This document shows, piece after piece, positions 34,733 to 43,828 of a DNA stretch of 64,000 bases. Both the position numbers and the translations under genes were made by a program. The number at the start of each line of letters is the position of its first letter. The stretch's first letter is position 1. The DNA comes from a candidate division WOR-1 bacterium RIFOXYB2_FULL_45_9 (GTDB lineage: Bacteria > Margulisbacteria > WOR-1 > O2-12-FULL-45-9 > XYB2-FULL-48-7). The notes beneath the pieces were generated by a model. It did no database searches and was not told the origin of the DNA. It was given only the letters and a program-made list of their open reading frames with translations. The stretch is from assembly GCA_001771575.1 (NCBI GenBank), contig MEUD01000001.1:62001-126000 (forward strand). The letters are read 5' to 3'.

Positions 34733-34760
34733 TTGACAAAAAATCGTAGGCTGTTAGAAT
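34733..34760 (+). promoter_or_regulatory. Strong promoter of paralogue 3
   Basis: TTGACA (34733-34738), 16-bp spacer, TAGAAT (34755-34760) with an upstream TG (extended -10). Gives a ~30-nt leader with Shine-Dalgarno AAGGGGGTG. Best consensus match in the window. Confidence 0.7.
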
Positions 34761-34798
34761 TTTTACAGTAATTAAACAAAAAAGGGGGTGAAATATTA

Positions 34799-35617
34799 AT
34801 GAAAAAATTTGTTATTTATCTTTTCGTCGTGGCGTTCGTCGCTTCATTTGCCACAGTTGCTTTCGGCCGCACTCTTGAAGAAGAGAAACAAGCGGTCCGC
34901 GACTACCTGAAAGTAGTTGATGCCAAAATCATCAAATACCGGAAGGCGGGGAACAAAGCCAAAATGACCCAGCTCCAGAAAGAGAAAAAAGGGACGCTGG
35001 CTCGTTGGGAAAAACTGAAGGCACAGATGGAAGCGGCTCCTACACCACCACCACCGCCGCCACCGCCACCACCACCAGCGCCGATCAGCGTCAAACCTGC
35101 TCCGGCACCGATGGCTGGATTGTTCGGTTGGGGACTTAACACCGATGTTGCCGGCGTCTACATGATGACTGGTAAAGGTAAGATCAGCGGAGGTCTAATG
35201 CTTAGAGGGGACATCGTTCTCGATGACCCGATGGCACTTGGCTCCATGATCGGTATGTCGGCTAACGCCGTCAACTACAAACTCGGTTTAGGTGGTCTGT
35301 ATGGTGTTGATATCAACGGTAACCGGATCAAAGCGATCCCGGTCTTTGCCGATGTTATACTCAACATTCCAGCAGACGCGATGGGCGGTATTGATTCATA
35401 TGTCGGTGCAGGTCTTAACTACACCGTCTACGGGTCAGGTCAAACCAGCGGGTCCTATGGCGCTCAGGTCTATTATGGCATGAAGTCAGACCTCGGACTT
35501 GGACTTGGTAAGACTGCGTTTGAAATCGGTTGGGGTGCGATCAGAGCTAACGGTGCTACACCGAAGCTGTCGTCCAAAGGTTTCACACTGTCTATTTGCC
35601 AGCCAGTTGTATTATAA
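34799..35617 (+). CDS. Secreted coiled-coil / poly-Pro / barrel-like protein (paralogue 3), likely abundant
   Basis: 272 residues: signal peptide ending VAFG-R, a charged helix (EEEKQAVRDYLKVVDAKIIKYRKAGNKAKMTQLQKEKK), a run of about ten Pro, then a ~160-residue barrel-like domain with YVGAGLNYTVYGSGQTSGSYGAQVYYGM...FEIGWGAIRANG and an aliphatic C-terminus. Architecture and C-terminal motif match paralogues 1 and 2. Strong promoter, strong ribosome site and a strong terminator suggest a major envelope protein. The helix plus Pro-rod could bridge the periplasm to peptidoglycan; that is inference. Confidence 0.78.
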   Translation: MKKFVIYLFVVAFVASFATVAFGRTLEEEKQAVRDYLKVVDAKIIKYRKAGNKAKMTQLQKEKKGTLARWEKLKAQMEAAPTPPPPPPPPPPPAPISVKPAPAPMAGLFGWGLNTDVAGVYMMTGKGKISGGLMLRGDIVLDDPMALGSMIGMSANAVNYKLGLGGLYGVDINGNRIKAIPVFADVILNIPADAMGGIDSYVGAGLNYTVYGSGQTSGSYGAQVYYGMKSDLGLGLGKTAFEIGWGAIRANGATPKLSSKGFTLSICQPVVL

Positions 35618-35660
35618 AGAGCGGGGCCCCCAAAATTTTAAAGAGAACTTGGTTACTTTA

Positions 35661-35688
35661 AAAGAGGAGGGGGCCTCCTCTTTTTTTA
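35661..35688 (+). terminator. Intrinsic terminator after paralogue 3
   Basis: AAGAGGAGG-GGG-CCTCCTCTT with a run of T after it; 9-bp GC-rich stem. Confidence 0.88.
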
Positions 35689-35732
35689 TAAATTGACTGA
35701 AATTATCTCTTCATAGCGGCGAAAAAAGGAAT

Positions 35733-37700
35733 ATGAAACCGTATGGAGTAGACAAGAGCGTCAAAAATCCCAATTTTGGGGCCGGCAATCGGTTTTGGTT
35801 AAGCGAACTCTTTCGCGAGCAAGGAATAACCGTTTCCGGCAATACCCAAATTCTTCGGCACCTTTCGATCCCGCTATCCAGTAAACAGCTAATTACCCAA
35901 TCGCTTCAGGGGGTCTCGTCCCTTAGGATCAGCTTTCAGCTTCGCTATGATCAACTCCAGGAAATCGCCGCCGATCCGGCCGACTTTGCCGGATTGATCT
36001 GGTCGAACGGTAAAAAAAGCGTCGCTCTCCTTGCCCCTCACGAGATCGCCAATCAAACGGCCGAGCTTATTGACCGGTCGACCGTTGAAGGGATAACTAC
36101 CTTGATCAATTGCCGGCAGGCGATCGCCCCGGAGAGGCTCTCTTCGATCATTAGAGATAAAATTACCATGATCGCCGGGATCTTTGATGAACCGGACGGC
36201 GAACTGGTCGATCTTTTTGACCGCTTATTGGAAACGCTTAATGAGGTCGGCAGTCGCGACTTAAACTATGTATTTTTACGCGAGCTTAGCCGGAACGAAG
36301 AGAGGTTGTGGGCGATCACGGCATATGAATATTTTACCCGGCTTTCCCCCCGCGATTATGCTGAAGCGTATGCCGACCTGCTGATGGAATTCAGCGCGGC
36401 CAAGCACCCGCGCTATCCCGGCTACTCCGCGTATGATCTGGCGATCGCTAATTATCGATTAGCGGCCAAAACGAACGACAAGCCCGCCCCATCGCAGAAA
36501 AAGTTCAAGAAAGCTGAGAATTTATACCGGGAGGATCAAAAAAGGAAAGCTGACGAGTTCAAATGGGATGTTGCCCGCCTTTTCCGGGAAGCGGCTCGCG
36601 AGCCGAACGCGGCCCGTAAACTGGTCGACATTGTCGTTTATCGGACGGATGAATTCGACGCGATCGTGGGGCGAAACCCCCTGAAGGCGGCGGTTGACCT
36701 GGAAGACGCGATCACCTCCCTGGAAAAACTGGAAACTGCGGCGAGAGAAATGGGGCGCGAAAATACCGCGGAATATTTTTGGGGCTTAACCAATCGCTTG
36801 ATCAGCGACCTGTTTGAAAGCGCCTATTCAAAAAAAGAGGTCCCGGCGACCTCGATCAGGGTGGCGGACCGCCTGCTCGATCAGGAGGTGATCTACTCGA
36901 TCGAAGATGAGGTCGCGGCCAGGATCGAAGCAAACGTCAATTCAATCAACCCAAATCAGCGCCAACTCTGCAGAGTGATCATGTGGCGGATCTATTACGA
37001 CCAGGCCAAGAAAGCGTTTGAAGCGGACGAACTCGACCTGGCGATCGATCGTCTGCTGGCGGCCAAAAGAATGATCCCCGATAACCGAAAGCCTGATTTT
37101 GTCCTGGCGGGGATCCACTGCGATAAAGCGGCCAAATTGCTGGACGAAGGGAATGAACCGGCCGTTTTGGCCGAACTCGCCAAGGGGATGGCCTTTAGCG
37201 TGAAGGGGTTGACCATCTGGCTGCAATACGGGGTCCATTTTTTATACGAGGGAAGATACGATCAGGCTCTTCGCTACGCCGAGACGATCAAAAAAGTGAA
37301 AGTGCCGGTGGCGTTGAGCCAATCGGTTATCGCCAGGTGGCTTTGTTCGATCAATAGTTTCCATGGTTTTGCCTGCCTGGAAAAGTATCTGGAGACGGGG
37401 GTCGCCGAATATTTGGAGAACGCGGAAAAATTTACCGCCGCCGCTTTGGCTTATGACCGGACCGAGCCGACCACGCCGCTGATCATGGCCAGGATCAAAG
37501 CCTGGAGGGGCGATCATAGTCGGCTTCTACCGGCGATCGAGCATTATATGAATAACAGCACCCATCCGGAGACCAAGGTCCTGGAGATGGTTATGAGAGA
37601 TGTCCTGGCTAAGTTGAAAAAAGAGGGGGAGAGCCCAGAGCTAATGTCCGCCTTATGCAGATTATCCCAGCTCATAGCCGATCGCGGCCAGGCTGGCTAA
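35733..37700 (+). CDS. Large helical-repeat (TPR-like) hypothetical protein
   Basis: 655 residues, no signal peptide, no recognised family. The first ~130 residues form a mixed domain (FWLSELFREQGITVSGNTQILRHLSIPLSS). The rest is all-helical: AITAYEYFTRLSPRDYAEAYADLLMEF, a charged linker around 250-275, and from about 410 TPR-like pairs (IDRLLAAKRMIPDNRKPDFVLAGIHCDKAAKLL; GVHFLYEGRYDQALRYAETIKKVK; YLENAEKFTAAALAYDRTEPTTPLIMARIKAWRG). Probably a scaffold. Start has an AAAAGGA ribosome site. The last 39 bases overlap the convergent rsmE. Confidence 0.7.
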   Translation: MKPYGVDKSVKNPNFGAGNRFWLSELFREQGITVSGNTQILRHLSIPLSSKQLITQSLQGVSSLRISFQLRYDQLQEIAADPADFAGLIWSNGKKSVALLAPHEIANQTAELIDRSTVEGITTLINCRQAIAPERLSSIIRDKITMIAGIFDEPDGELVDLFDRLLETLNEVGSRDLNYVFLRELSRNEERLWAITAYEYFTRLSPRDYAEAYADLLMEFSAAKHPRYPGYSAYDLAIANYRLAAKTNDKPAPSQKKFKKAENLYREDQKRKADEFKWDVARLFREAAREPNAARKLVDIVVYRTDEFDAIVGRNPLKAAVDLEDAITSLEKLETAAREMGRENTAEYFWGLTNRLISDLFESAYSKKEVPATSIRVADRLLDQEVIYSIEDEVAARIEANVNSINPNQRQLCRVIMWRIYYDQAKKAFEADELDLAIDRLLAAKRMIPDNRKPDFVLAGIHCDKAAKLLDEGNEPAVLAELAKGMAFSVKGLTIWLQYGVHFLYEGRYDQALRYAETIKKVKVPVALSQSVIARWLCSINSFHGFACLEKYLETGVAEYLENAEKFTAAALAYDRTEPTTPLIMARIKAWRGDHSRLLPAIEHYMNNSTHPETKVLEMVMRDVLAKLKKEGESPELMSALCRLSQLIADRGQAG

Positions 37701-38357
37701 ACCGGCTGTTTCGCTTCGCAGGATCCTTTTTCCCAGAGTAATCGGCTTAAACCCGTTTTTTATCGCCAGGTCGATTTCTTGACGGCTGAATCCCCCTTCG
37801 GGTCCGATCAGCAGGAGGATCGAGGCGGGGAGTCCTTTTAATTCATCTTTTAAAGTTAAAGATTTTTCTAATTCCCAGGGGATCAGGGAAATCTCATGAT
37901 CTTGTCCGAGTTTTAACACTTCTTCAAACGGTAGAGGGGGGAAGATTTCCGGGATCGCGCCGCGGCCCGATTGTTCCGCCGCTTCTTTGGCGAGCTTCTT
38001 CCAGCGGTCGAGCTTGGCCTGTTTGGGGATCGTCCGCTCGGTCAGCATTGGAATAATTGACGCGACCCCCAGCTCGGTGCATTTCTCGACTATAAAATCC
38101 ATCTTTTGTCCTTTGGCGAGCGCCTGGGCGAGGGTAACTTTGACCTTTAGTTCGCTTTCCGCTCTTTTTCGCTCGGTGATCCGCGTGGTGATGATCTCCT
38201 TGCCGATCTGTTCGATCTTGACCCGATAGATAAAACCGTGGCCGTCAAAAAGTTCCAAATCGTCACCCGGTTTGAGGCGGATGACGTCTTTGACGTAATG
38301 AAGGTCGCTTCCGGTGATATTGGGGAATTGCTCTTTGGGAACGAACAGCCGATGCAC
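37662..38357 (-). CDS. rsmE: 16S rRNA m3U1498 methyltransferase
   Basis: SPOUT-class enzyme that methylates N3 of U1498 in helix 44. 231 residues: an N-terminal PUA-like part (MHRLFVPKEQFP, HYVKDVIRLKPGDDLELFDG) and the knotted SAM-binding C-terminus LLIGPEGGFSRQEIDLAI...LGKRILRSETAGLASLAAIGY. GTG start overlaps the dnaJ stop by one base (TAGTG). It is the last gene of the heat-shock operon, a common position for rsmE. Confidence 0.95.
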   Translation of the reverse strand: MHRLFVPKEQFPNITGSDLHYVKDVIRLKPGDDLELFDGHGFIYRVKIEQIGKEIITTRITERKRAESELKVKVTLAQALAKGQKMDFIVEKCTELGVASIIPMLTERTIPKQAKLDRWKKLAKEAAEQSGRGAIPEIFPPLPFEEVLKLGQDHEISLIPWELEKSLTLKDELKGLPASILLLIGPEGGFSRQEIDLAIKNGFKPITLGKRILRSETAGLASLAAIGYELG

Positions 38358-39409
38358 TACCTGGCCTCGTTGTATTTCTTGAGCAATTCCGCCTGCTCTT
38401 TGGTGATATTTTCGGGGATCTTAACCTCGACTAAAACATAAAGGTCGCCGCGCCCTTTGCGGCCAAGATGGGGGAGCCCTTTTTCTTTGAGCCGGAGATT
38501 GGTGTTTGGCTGGGTCCCGGCCGGGATCTTTAGCCTGGCTTCGCCGTCAATGATCGGAATGGTGATCTCGTCTCCCAGGATCGCCTGGACAAAAGAGACG
38601 CTGGTCCGGTAGTAGAGATTGGCCCCGTCCCGATTAAAACGGGGATGGGGATCGACAGTGATAAAAATGTAGAGGTCTCCCGGCTCACCCCCACGGTTTC
38701 CGGCGTTCCCGGCTCCCGGCACCCTTAAGCGGGAGCCCGAATCGATCCCCGCCGGGATCTTGACGGTAACCTTGTGTTTTTTCTTTTCTTTGCCGGTGCC
38801 GTGACAGGTGGGACAGGGAGAATCGATTGAAGTCCCTTTTCCGTGACAGGTGGGGCAGGTGATGATCTGCATAAAACTTCCCAGCGGGGTCCTTTGCGCC
38901 CGTTTGACCTGGCCGCTCCCGTTGCATTGCTTACAGCGGACCGGGCTGGTTCCCGGTTTGGCGCCGCTCCCTTTGCAGGTGGAGCAGGCGGTGAAGTGAA
39001 TGATCTCGATCACTTTTTCGATCTCTCGGGCCACTTCTTCCAGGGTCAGACGGACGTCGTAGCGGAGATCGTCCCCGCGTTCCGGTCCGGTCCGCTGGGC
39101 GCGTCCGCCAAAGAACATGTCAAAGAGATCTCCAAAATCGCCAAAATTTTCCGCGCCGCTGAATCCTCCCTGGCCAAAGCCCCCGGCCCCCTGACCGCCG
39201 GTCTGGCCGTAATAGTCGTAGTGGGAGCGTTTATTCGGGTCGGAGAGGACCTGGTAGGCTTCGTTGATCTCCTTAAACTTTTCGGCCGAACCCGGCTCTT
39301 TGTTGACGTCCGGGTGATACTTGCGCGCCAGGCCGCGGTAGGCGCGCTTTATTTCGTCGGCCGACGCCCCCTTGGAGATCCCAAGGACTTCGTAGAGATC
39401 ATGGCTCAT
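38357..39409 (-). CDS. dnaJ: Chaperone protein DnaJ
   Basis: Hsp40 co-chaperone that delivers unfolded proteins to DnaK and stimulates its ATPase. 350 residues: J-domain with HPD in [11 protein letters not shown], a Gly/Phe linker ([31 protein letters not shown]), four CxxCxGxG zinc repeats ([32 protein letters not shown]) and the substrate-binding C-terminal domain ending in LLKKYNEA. A little shorter than the usual 370-380. Start overlaps the dnaK stop by 4 bases. Confidence 0.97.
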   Translation of the reverse strand: MSHDLYEVLGISKGASADEIKRAYRGLARKYHPDVNKEPGSAEKFKEINEAYQVLSDPNKRSHYDYYGQTGGQGAGGFGQGGFSGAENFGDFGDLFDMFFGGRAQRTGPERGDDLRYDVRLTLEEVAREIEKVIEIIHFTACSTCKGSGAKPGTSPVRCKQCNGSGQVKRAQRTPLGSFMQIITCPTCHGKGTSIDSPCPTCHGTGKEKKKHKVTVKIPAGIDSGSRLRVPGAGNAGNRGGEPGDLYIFITVDPHPRFNRDGANLYYRTSVSFVQAILGDEITIPIIDGEARLKIPAGTQPNTNLRLKEKGLPHLGRKGRGDLYVLVEVKIPENITKEQAELLKKYNEAR

Positions 39410-41307
39410 TCTTTAACTTCGTAATCGGCGTCGACTGTTTTCCCTTCTTCCGGGCCTTTGTCTCCGCCCGCGCTTCCGCCCTGATCCGGACCCTGCGGCG
39501 GGGCCGCTTCTTTATAGAGCTTGGCGGACATTTCATAAACCTCTTTTTGCAGAGCTTCGAAGGCCGCTTTAATAGCCGGGAGATCTTTTTCCGCCAGAAC
39601 TTTTCTGACCTCGGCGATCGCTTTTTCGATCTTCTCTTTGGTCGGCGCGTCGACTTTGTCCCCCGCGTCTTTGATGGTCTTTTCGGCGGTGTAGCAGAGC
39701 CCGTCAGCCTGGTTCCTGACCTCAACCTCTTCCTTGCGCTGTTTGTCGTCCGCTTCGTGGGAAGCCGCTTCTTTCTTCATCTTTTCGATCTCGTCCTTGG
39801 AGAGGCCCGATGAGGCGGTGATGGTGATCTTTTGTTCTTTGTTGGTCCCTTTGTCCTTGGCTTTGACGTTCAAGATCCCGTTGGCGTCGATGTCAAAGGT
39901 GACCTCGACCTGCGGAATGCCGCGCGGCGCCGGGGGGATGCCGTCCAGATGAAATCGTCCCAGGCTCCGGTTGTCGGCCGCCATTGGCCTCTCTCCCTGC
40001 AGGACGTGGACCTCGACCGAGGTCTGGCCGTCGGCCGCAGTCGAGAAGACCTGGCTCTTACTGGTTGGGATGGTGGTGTTCCTTTCGATCAGCGGGGTCA
40101 TTACGCCTCCCAGGGTCTCGATCCCGAGGGTGAGCGGGGTGACGTCGAGCAGGACCATCTCTTTGACTTCGCCGGCCAAAACGCCTCCCTGAATAGCGGC
40201 GCCGATGGCGACCACTTCGTCCGGGTTGACCCCTTTGTGCGGCTCCTTGCCGAAAAATGATTTGACCGCCTCCTGGACCTTCGGCATTCTGGTCTGCCCG
40301 CCGACCAGGATCACTTCGTCGATCTCTTTAGTCGTGAGGCCGGCGTCGTCCAAGGCTTTGCGGCAGGGGATCAGGGAGCGTTCGATCAATGGGGCGACCA
40401 GCTGTTCCAGTTTTGCTTTGGTCAGTTTGATGACCAAATGTTTCGGGCCGCTCTGGTCGGCGGTAATAAATGGAAGGTTGATCTCGCTTTCGGTAGAGGT
40501 AGAGAGCTCGCATTTGGCTTTTTCCGCCGCTTCCTTGAGCCTCTGCATTGCCATCCGGTCTTTGCCGAGGTCGACCCCCTGGTCCTTTTTGAATTCGTCG
40601 AGGAGCCACTGGATGACCGTCTGGTCAAAGTCGTCGCCGCCAAGATGGGTGTCGCCGTTGGTCGATTTGACCTCAAAAACACCGTCGCCAAGCTCCAGGA
40701 TGGAAATGTCAAAAGTTCCGCCGCCAAGGTCGTAGACGGCGATCTTTTCGTTCTTCTTTTTGTCGAGGCCGTAGGCAAGGGCGGCGGCGGTCGGTTCGTT
40801 GATGATCCGGACGACTTCCAGACCGGCAATTGTCCCCGCGTCCTTGGTTGCCTGGCGCTGGCTGTCGTTAAAATAGGCCGGGACGGTGATGACCGCTTTC
40901 TTGACGCTTTCGCCCAAAAAATCTTCCGCCGACTGCTTCATTTTTTGCAGGACCATGGCGGAGATCTCCGGCGGAGTGTAATCCTTATCGTCAACCTTGA
41001 TCTTAACTTCGCCTTTGCCGCCGGACATTACCCGGAAGGGGACATATTTTAATTCCGCTCCGACCTCGTCAAAGCGCCGGCCGATGAACCGCTTGATCGA
41101 GGAGAGGGTGTGTTCAGGGTTGGTGACCGCTTGCCGTTTGGCTACCTGGCCGACGACCCGGGAGCCGTCTTTCAGGAACGAAACGATCGACGGGGTGGTC
41201 CGTCCCCCTTCCGCGTTCGGAATCACGGTCGGTTCTCCCCCCATCATCACCGCGACGCAACTGTTTGTAGTCCCCAGATCGATACCGATAATCTTTTCGT
41301 TAGCCAT
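39406..41307 (-). CDS. dnaK: Chaperone protein DnaK (Hsp70)
   Basis: ATP-driven folding chaperone. 633 residues: [26 protein letters not shown], the phosphate-2 and adenosine motifs [17 protein letters not shown] and [11 protein letters not shown], linker region [17 protein letters not shown], and a lid ending in a Gly/Pro-rich tail ([20 protein letters not shown]) plus YEVKE. Strong Shine-Dalgarno AAGGAGG; 19 bases separate it from grpE. Confidence 0.98.
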   Translation of the reverse strand: MANEKIIGIDLGTTNSCVAVMMGGEPTVIPNAEGGRTTPSIVSFLKDGSRVVGQVAKRQAVTNPEHTLSSIKRFIGRRFDEVGAELKYVPFRVMSGGKGEVKIKVDDKDYTPPEISAMVLQKMKQSAEDFLGESVKKAVITVPAYFNDSQRQATKDAGTIAGLEVVRIINEPTAAALAYGLDKKKNEKIAVYDLGGGTFDISILELGDGVFEVKSTNGDTHLGGDDFDQTVIQWLLDEFKKDQGVDLGKDRMAMQRLKEAAEKAKCELSTSTESEINLPFITADQSGPKHLVIKLTKAKLEQLVAPLIERSLIPCRKALDDAGLTTKEIDEVILVGGQTRMPKVQEAVKSFFGKEPHKGVNPDEVVAIGAAIQGGVLAGEVKEMVLLDVTPLTLGIETLGGVMTPLIERNTTIPTSKSQVFSTAADGQTSVEVHVLQGERPMAADNRSLGRFHLDGIPPAPRGIPQVEVTFDIDANGILNVKAKDKGTNKEQKITITASSGLSKDEIEKMKKEAASHEADDKQRKEEVEVRNQADGLCYTAEKTIKDAGDKVDAPTKEKIEKAIAEVRKVLAEKDLPAIKAAFEALQKEVYEMSAKLYKEAAPPQGPDQGGSAGGDKGPEEGKTVDADYEVKE

Positions 41308-41326
41308 AATGAAACCTCCTTGTGAA

Positions 41327-41788
41327 TTATTTTTTCTTAGAAACTATAACCATTGCCGGCCTGATCACCCGGCCGCGGAAAATAAAGCCTTGTTGCGTCT
41401 CTTCCAGGACGATCCCTTCGGGGCCGTCAGATTCTTTTTGCAGGATCGCTTCGTGAAAGTTAGGGTCGTAGGTTTTGCCGATCGCTTCGATCGCTTTGAG
41501 CCCATGTTTTCCCAGGGTATCTTCGAATTGTTTTCTGACCAGGGCGACCCCTTTGAGCAGGTCCTCGCTCATCTTGGCTTTGGCGGCGGCGTCGATCGCC
41601 CGGCTCAAACCGTCAAGGACCGGTAGAAGCTCGGCGACGATCGCTTCATTGGCGAACTGAGCGAACTGTTCCCGCTCAACGGCCGACCGTTTCTTGAAAT
41701 TGTCAAAGTCGGCCAAACAGCGAAGCAGGCGATTTTTGGTTTCGTCCAATTCCTGTTGCAACGGGTTATCTATCGTTTCTTCGGCCAT
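41327..41788 (-). CDS. grpE: Nucleotide exchange factor GrpE
   Basis: Releases ADP from DnaK. 153 residues: a long N-terminal helix ([33 protein letters not shown]), [34 protein letters not shown] and the beta-domain [15 protein letters not shown]...[25 protein letters not shown]. Start overlaps the hrcA stop by one base (TAATG). Confidence 0.97.
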   Translation of the reverse strand: MAEETIDNPLQQELDETKNRLLRCLADFDNFKKRSAVEREQFAQFANEAIVAELLPVLDGLSRAIDAAAKAKMSEDLLKGVALVRKQFEDTLGKHGLKAIEAIGKTYDPNFHEAILQKESDGPEGIVLEETQQGFIFRGRVIRPAMVIVSKKK

Positions 41789-42531
41789 TATTCATCTCCC
41801 ATAAGGTTAAGTCTTTGGGCCAGCGCCTCAAGAATAGCGGAGGCCCGGGCGTACGACATCCGGGTCGGGCCGATGATCCCGATCCCGCCGCAGGCGCCGT
41901 TTTTCATGTCATAGGAATTCATGACCACGCTGTAGTTCTTAACCTCTTTAAATTTGTTTTCATTGCCAATGTGAATGCTAAGGCCCTTTTCGTTAGTGTA
42001 CTCTTTGACCATGTCGACCATCAGCTCTTCTTCTTCCAGGGCGGAGAGAAGCTGTCTGGTGGTGTTGATGTCGGCGAATTCCGGCTGTTTGACCAGGCGG
42101 GAGAGACCGGACGAAAAGACCTGCTTCTTTTCGCCAAGGGTGGCGATCAGCGACGCGTACTCTAGCAGGTGAGAGAGGACCTTTAACGTTTGGCGGACCG
42201 CTTCTTCAACGTTTTGGTTGATCTGGCCGAGAGCGGCGCCGATCATCTCTTCCTCTTTTGGGGTCAGTTTGCGCGTTTTCATCATATGATCGACGTAATA
42301 GCGGTACCCCAGATCGGTCGGGATCCGGCCGGCCGAAGTATGCGGCTGGACGATCAGGCCCATCTCTTCGAGGTCGGCCATTTCGTTCCTGATGGTTGCG
42401 GGCGAAAGCTCTTCCATGTGGGAGCGGCAGATCATCCGGGAGCCGACCGGCTCGGCGGTGTGCAGGTAATCTCTGACAATGCACTCCAGGATCTGTTTTT
42501 TGCGGTCGTCTAGTTCAAAGTGTTTTATCAT
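41788..42531 (-). CDS. hrcA: Heat-inducible repressor HrcA (short form)
   Basis: Represses its own operon by binding CIRCE; needs GroEL for activity. 247 residues against a usual 330-350. The winged-helix N-terminus (DRKKQILECIVRDYLHTAEPVGSRMI, LSPATIRNEMADLEEMGLIVQPHTSAGRIPTDLGYRYYVDHMM) and the C-terminal GGIGIIGPTRMSYARASAILEALAQRL are intact, so the shortening is in the central GAF-like/insert part. Preceded by a perfect CIRCE. Leads hrcA-grpE-dnaK-dnaJ-rsmE. Confidence 0.94.
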   Translation of the reverse strand: MIKHFELDDRKKQILECIVRDYLHTAEPVGSRMICRSHMEELSPATIRNEMADLEEMGLIVQPHTSAGRIPTDLGYRYYVDHMMKTRKLTPKEEEMIGAALGQINQNVEEAVRQTLKVLSHLLEYASLIATLGEKKQVFSSGLSRLVKQPEFADINTTRQLLSALEEEELMVDMVKEYTNEKGLSIHIGNENKFKEVKNYSVVMNSYDMKNGACGGIGIIGPTRMSYARASAILEALAQRLNLMGDE

Positions 42532-42532
42532 C

Positions 42533-42559
42533 TTAGCACTCTCGCTCCTTGAGTGCTAA
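42533..42559 (-). promoter_or_regulatory. CIRCE operator
   Basis: Perfect TTAGCACTC-N9-GAGTGCTAA, one base before the hrcA start codon. The 9-base loop contains AAGGAG on the minus strand, which is also the ribosome site of hrcA, so the operator could act at DNA and RNA level. Confidence 0.97.
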
Positions 42560-42567
42560 TTATAGCA
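42559..42567 (-). promoter_or_regulatory. Extended -10 box of the heat-shock operon
   Basis: TGCTATAAT on the minus strand, overlapping the outer base of CIRCE; the expected +1 is inside the operator, so HrcA binding would block initiation. Confidence 0.75.
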
Positions 42568-42640
42568 ATTGTAAAAGGGGAGTGTCAAGTACTGGGAGAA
42601 GGACAAGAATCAAGTGGTAAGGGATAAGTTGGAAGGGAAC

Positions 42641-43828
42641 TTAAATAAACTTTTCAAAGACCAGGTTGGCCAGGTGAAGCCCTTTTTTGGTGAGCTTGTA
42701 ATTACAATTCTCCTGTTTTAGCAGGCCGTCGGCCAGCAATTCCGCGACCTCGCTTTCAAAGCCTTGGAACTTTTCAGTTGGGAGGCCATCTAGTAACCGG
42801 AGACCCATGAAGAGGGAATCATGCTGACCCCCTCTTGTCTCACTTCGTTCGACATTCTCCCCCTTGGCGAGGGGGGGAAAAGAAGAGGGGGTTTTTAGGT
42901 ATGTTTCGATGCTGTCAGGATTGGCCCAAAGTTTCCCGTCAACATGCGAATGGGCGCCGGCCCCAACGCCAAGCCAATTTCCCATTTGCCAGTAATTCAG
43001 GTTGTGGCGGCATTCTCTTCCCGGTTTGGCAAAGTTGGATATTTCATAATGCTTATAGCCGGTCAGCCAAAAACAATCGACCGCGTATTCGTACATTGCT
43101 ATTTCGGTCTCTTCCGTAGGCAGTTGGAGGTTGTTAGTTGTTTGTTGTTGGTAAAAATGGGTCCCTTCTTCGATCTGCAATCGATAGGCCGAGAGATGCT
43201 CGGGCTGCATGACGATTGCTTGCTGAACGTCCTTCTTCCATTCAAGGAGGCTTTGGTCGGGGAGCCCAAAAATAAGGTCAATGTTTATGTTCTCAAAGCC
43301 GACGGCGCGGGCGTCATCGTAAAACCGTTCGGCGGTCTCGGAATCATGGATGCGGCCAAGCGTTTTCAGGTGGCGATCGTGAAAAGATTGGATCCCGATC
43401 GAGATCCGGTTGATGCCGAGCAAGCGGAGCTCTTTTAATTTGGCCCGGTCAGCAGTGCCGGGATTCGCCTCGATCGTGATTTCTATTGTTTTCGCCCCCT
43501 CTCCCTTTGGGAGAGGGGGATGGGGGGTGAGGGTTGTTAGAATCTTTTCATAATGCTTTGGTTCTAATAGTGTTGGGGTACCGCCACCGAAAAAGATTGT
43601 TTGTCTCTCTCCCGCCGGGAGTGGGGTGAGGGTCTTGATCTCTTCGCAAAGCTTTTCAACGTAGCGATCGATCAACTCTTCCTTACCGGCATAAGAGACA
43701 AAATCGCAATAGTTGCACTTCCGTTTGCAGAAAGGGAGATGGACGTAGAGAGCGGCACCCCCTCTTGTCTCCCTTCGTTCGACATTCTCCCCCTTGGCAA
43801 GGGGGAGAAAAGAAGAGGGGGTTATCAC
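42641..43828 (-). CDS. hemW: HemW-like radical SAM protein carrying in-frame repeat insertions
   Basis: HemW family (formerly HemN-like); haem chaperone with a radical SAM cluster. 395 residues; radical SAM Cys34, Cys38 and Cys41 in [14 protein letters not shown], then [31 protein letters not shown] and the HemW C-terminus with [13 protein letters not shown] start overlaps the lepA stop (GTGA). Repeat DNA interrupts it: residues 3-24 ([22 protein letters not shown] region) and about 312-334 are two copies of a 67-bp palindromic repeat; [14 protein letters not shown] and [10 protein letters not shown] come from other palindromes; [13 protein letters not shown] from a short-period repeat. The core motifs lie outside the inserts, so the protein may still work. 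Confidence 0.9.
   Translation of the reverse strand: MITPSSFLPLAKGENVERRETRGGAALYVHLPFCKRKCNYCDFVSYAGKEELIDRYVEKLCEEIKTLTPLPAGERQTIFFGGGTPTLLEPKHYEKILTTLTPHPPLPKGEGAKTIEITIEANPGTADRAKLKELRLLGINRISIGIQSFHDRHLKTLGRIHDSETAERFYDDARAVGFENINIDLIFGLPDQSLLEWKKDVQQAIVMQPEHLSAYRLQIEEGTHFYQQQTTNNLQLPTEETEIAMYEYAVDCFWLTGYKHYEISNFAKPGRECRHNLNYWQMGNWLGVGAGAHSHVDGKLWANPDSIETYLKTPSSFPPLAKGENVERSETRGGQHDSLFMGLRLLDGLPTEKFQGFESEVAELLADGLLKQENCNYKLTKKGLHLANLVFEKFI
42827..42893. repeat. 67-bp palindromic repeat, copy 1 (inside hemW)
   Basis: Ends are a perfect 10-bp inverted repeat (ACCCCCTCTT...AAGAGGGGGT) around an inner CCCCC...GGGGG hairpin. Three mismatches to copy 2 at 43757. Same orientation and same reading frame as copy 2; encodes the peptide [20 protein letters not shown]. 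Confidence 0.93.
43495..43519. repeat. Palindrome CCCCCTCTCCC-TTT-GGGAGAGGGGG inside hemW
   Basis: Perfect 11-bp stem; encodes PPLPKGEG on the minus strand. It is the kind of short palindrome found dispersed in many bacterial genomes. Confidence 0.9.
43605..43632. repeat. Palindromic repeat (CTCCC-GCC-GGGAG) inside hemW
   Basis: Stem at 43609-43621 followed by a GTGGGGTGAGGG tail. Encodes LTPLPAGER just before the FFGGGTPT motif. Confidence 0.75.
43757..43823. repeat. 67-bp palindromic repeat, copy 2 (N-terminus of hemW)
   Basis: Same element as at 42827 (64 of 67 identical), placed immediately after the hemW start codon and touching the end of lepA. It adds about 22 residues before the conserved YVHLPFC. 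Confidence 0.93.
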
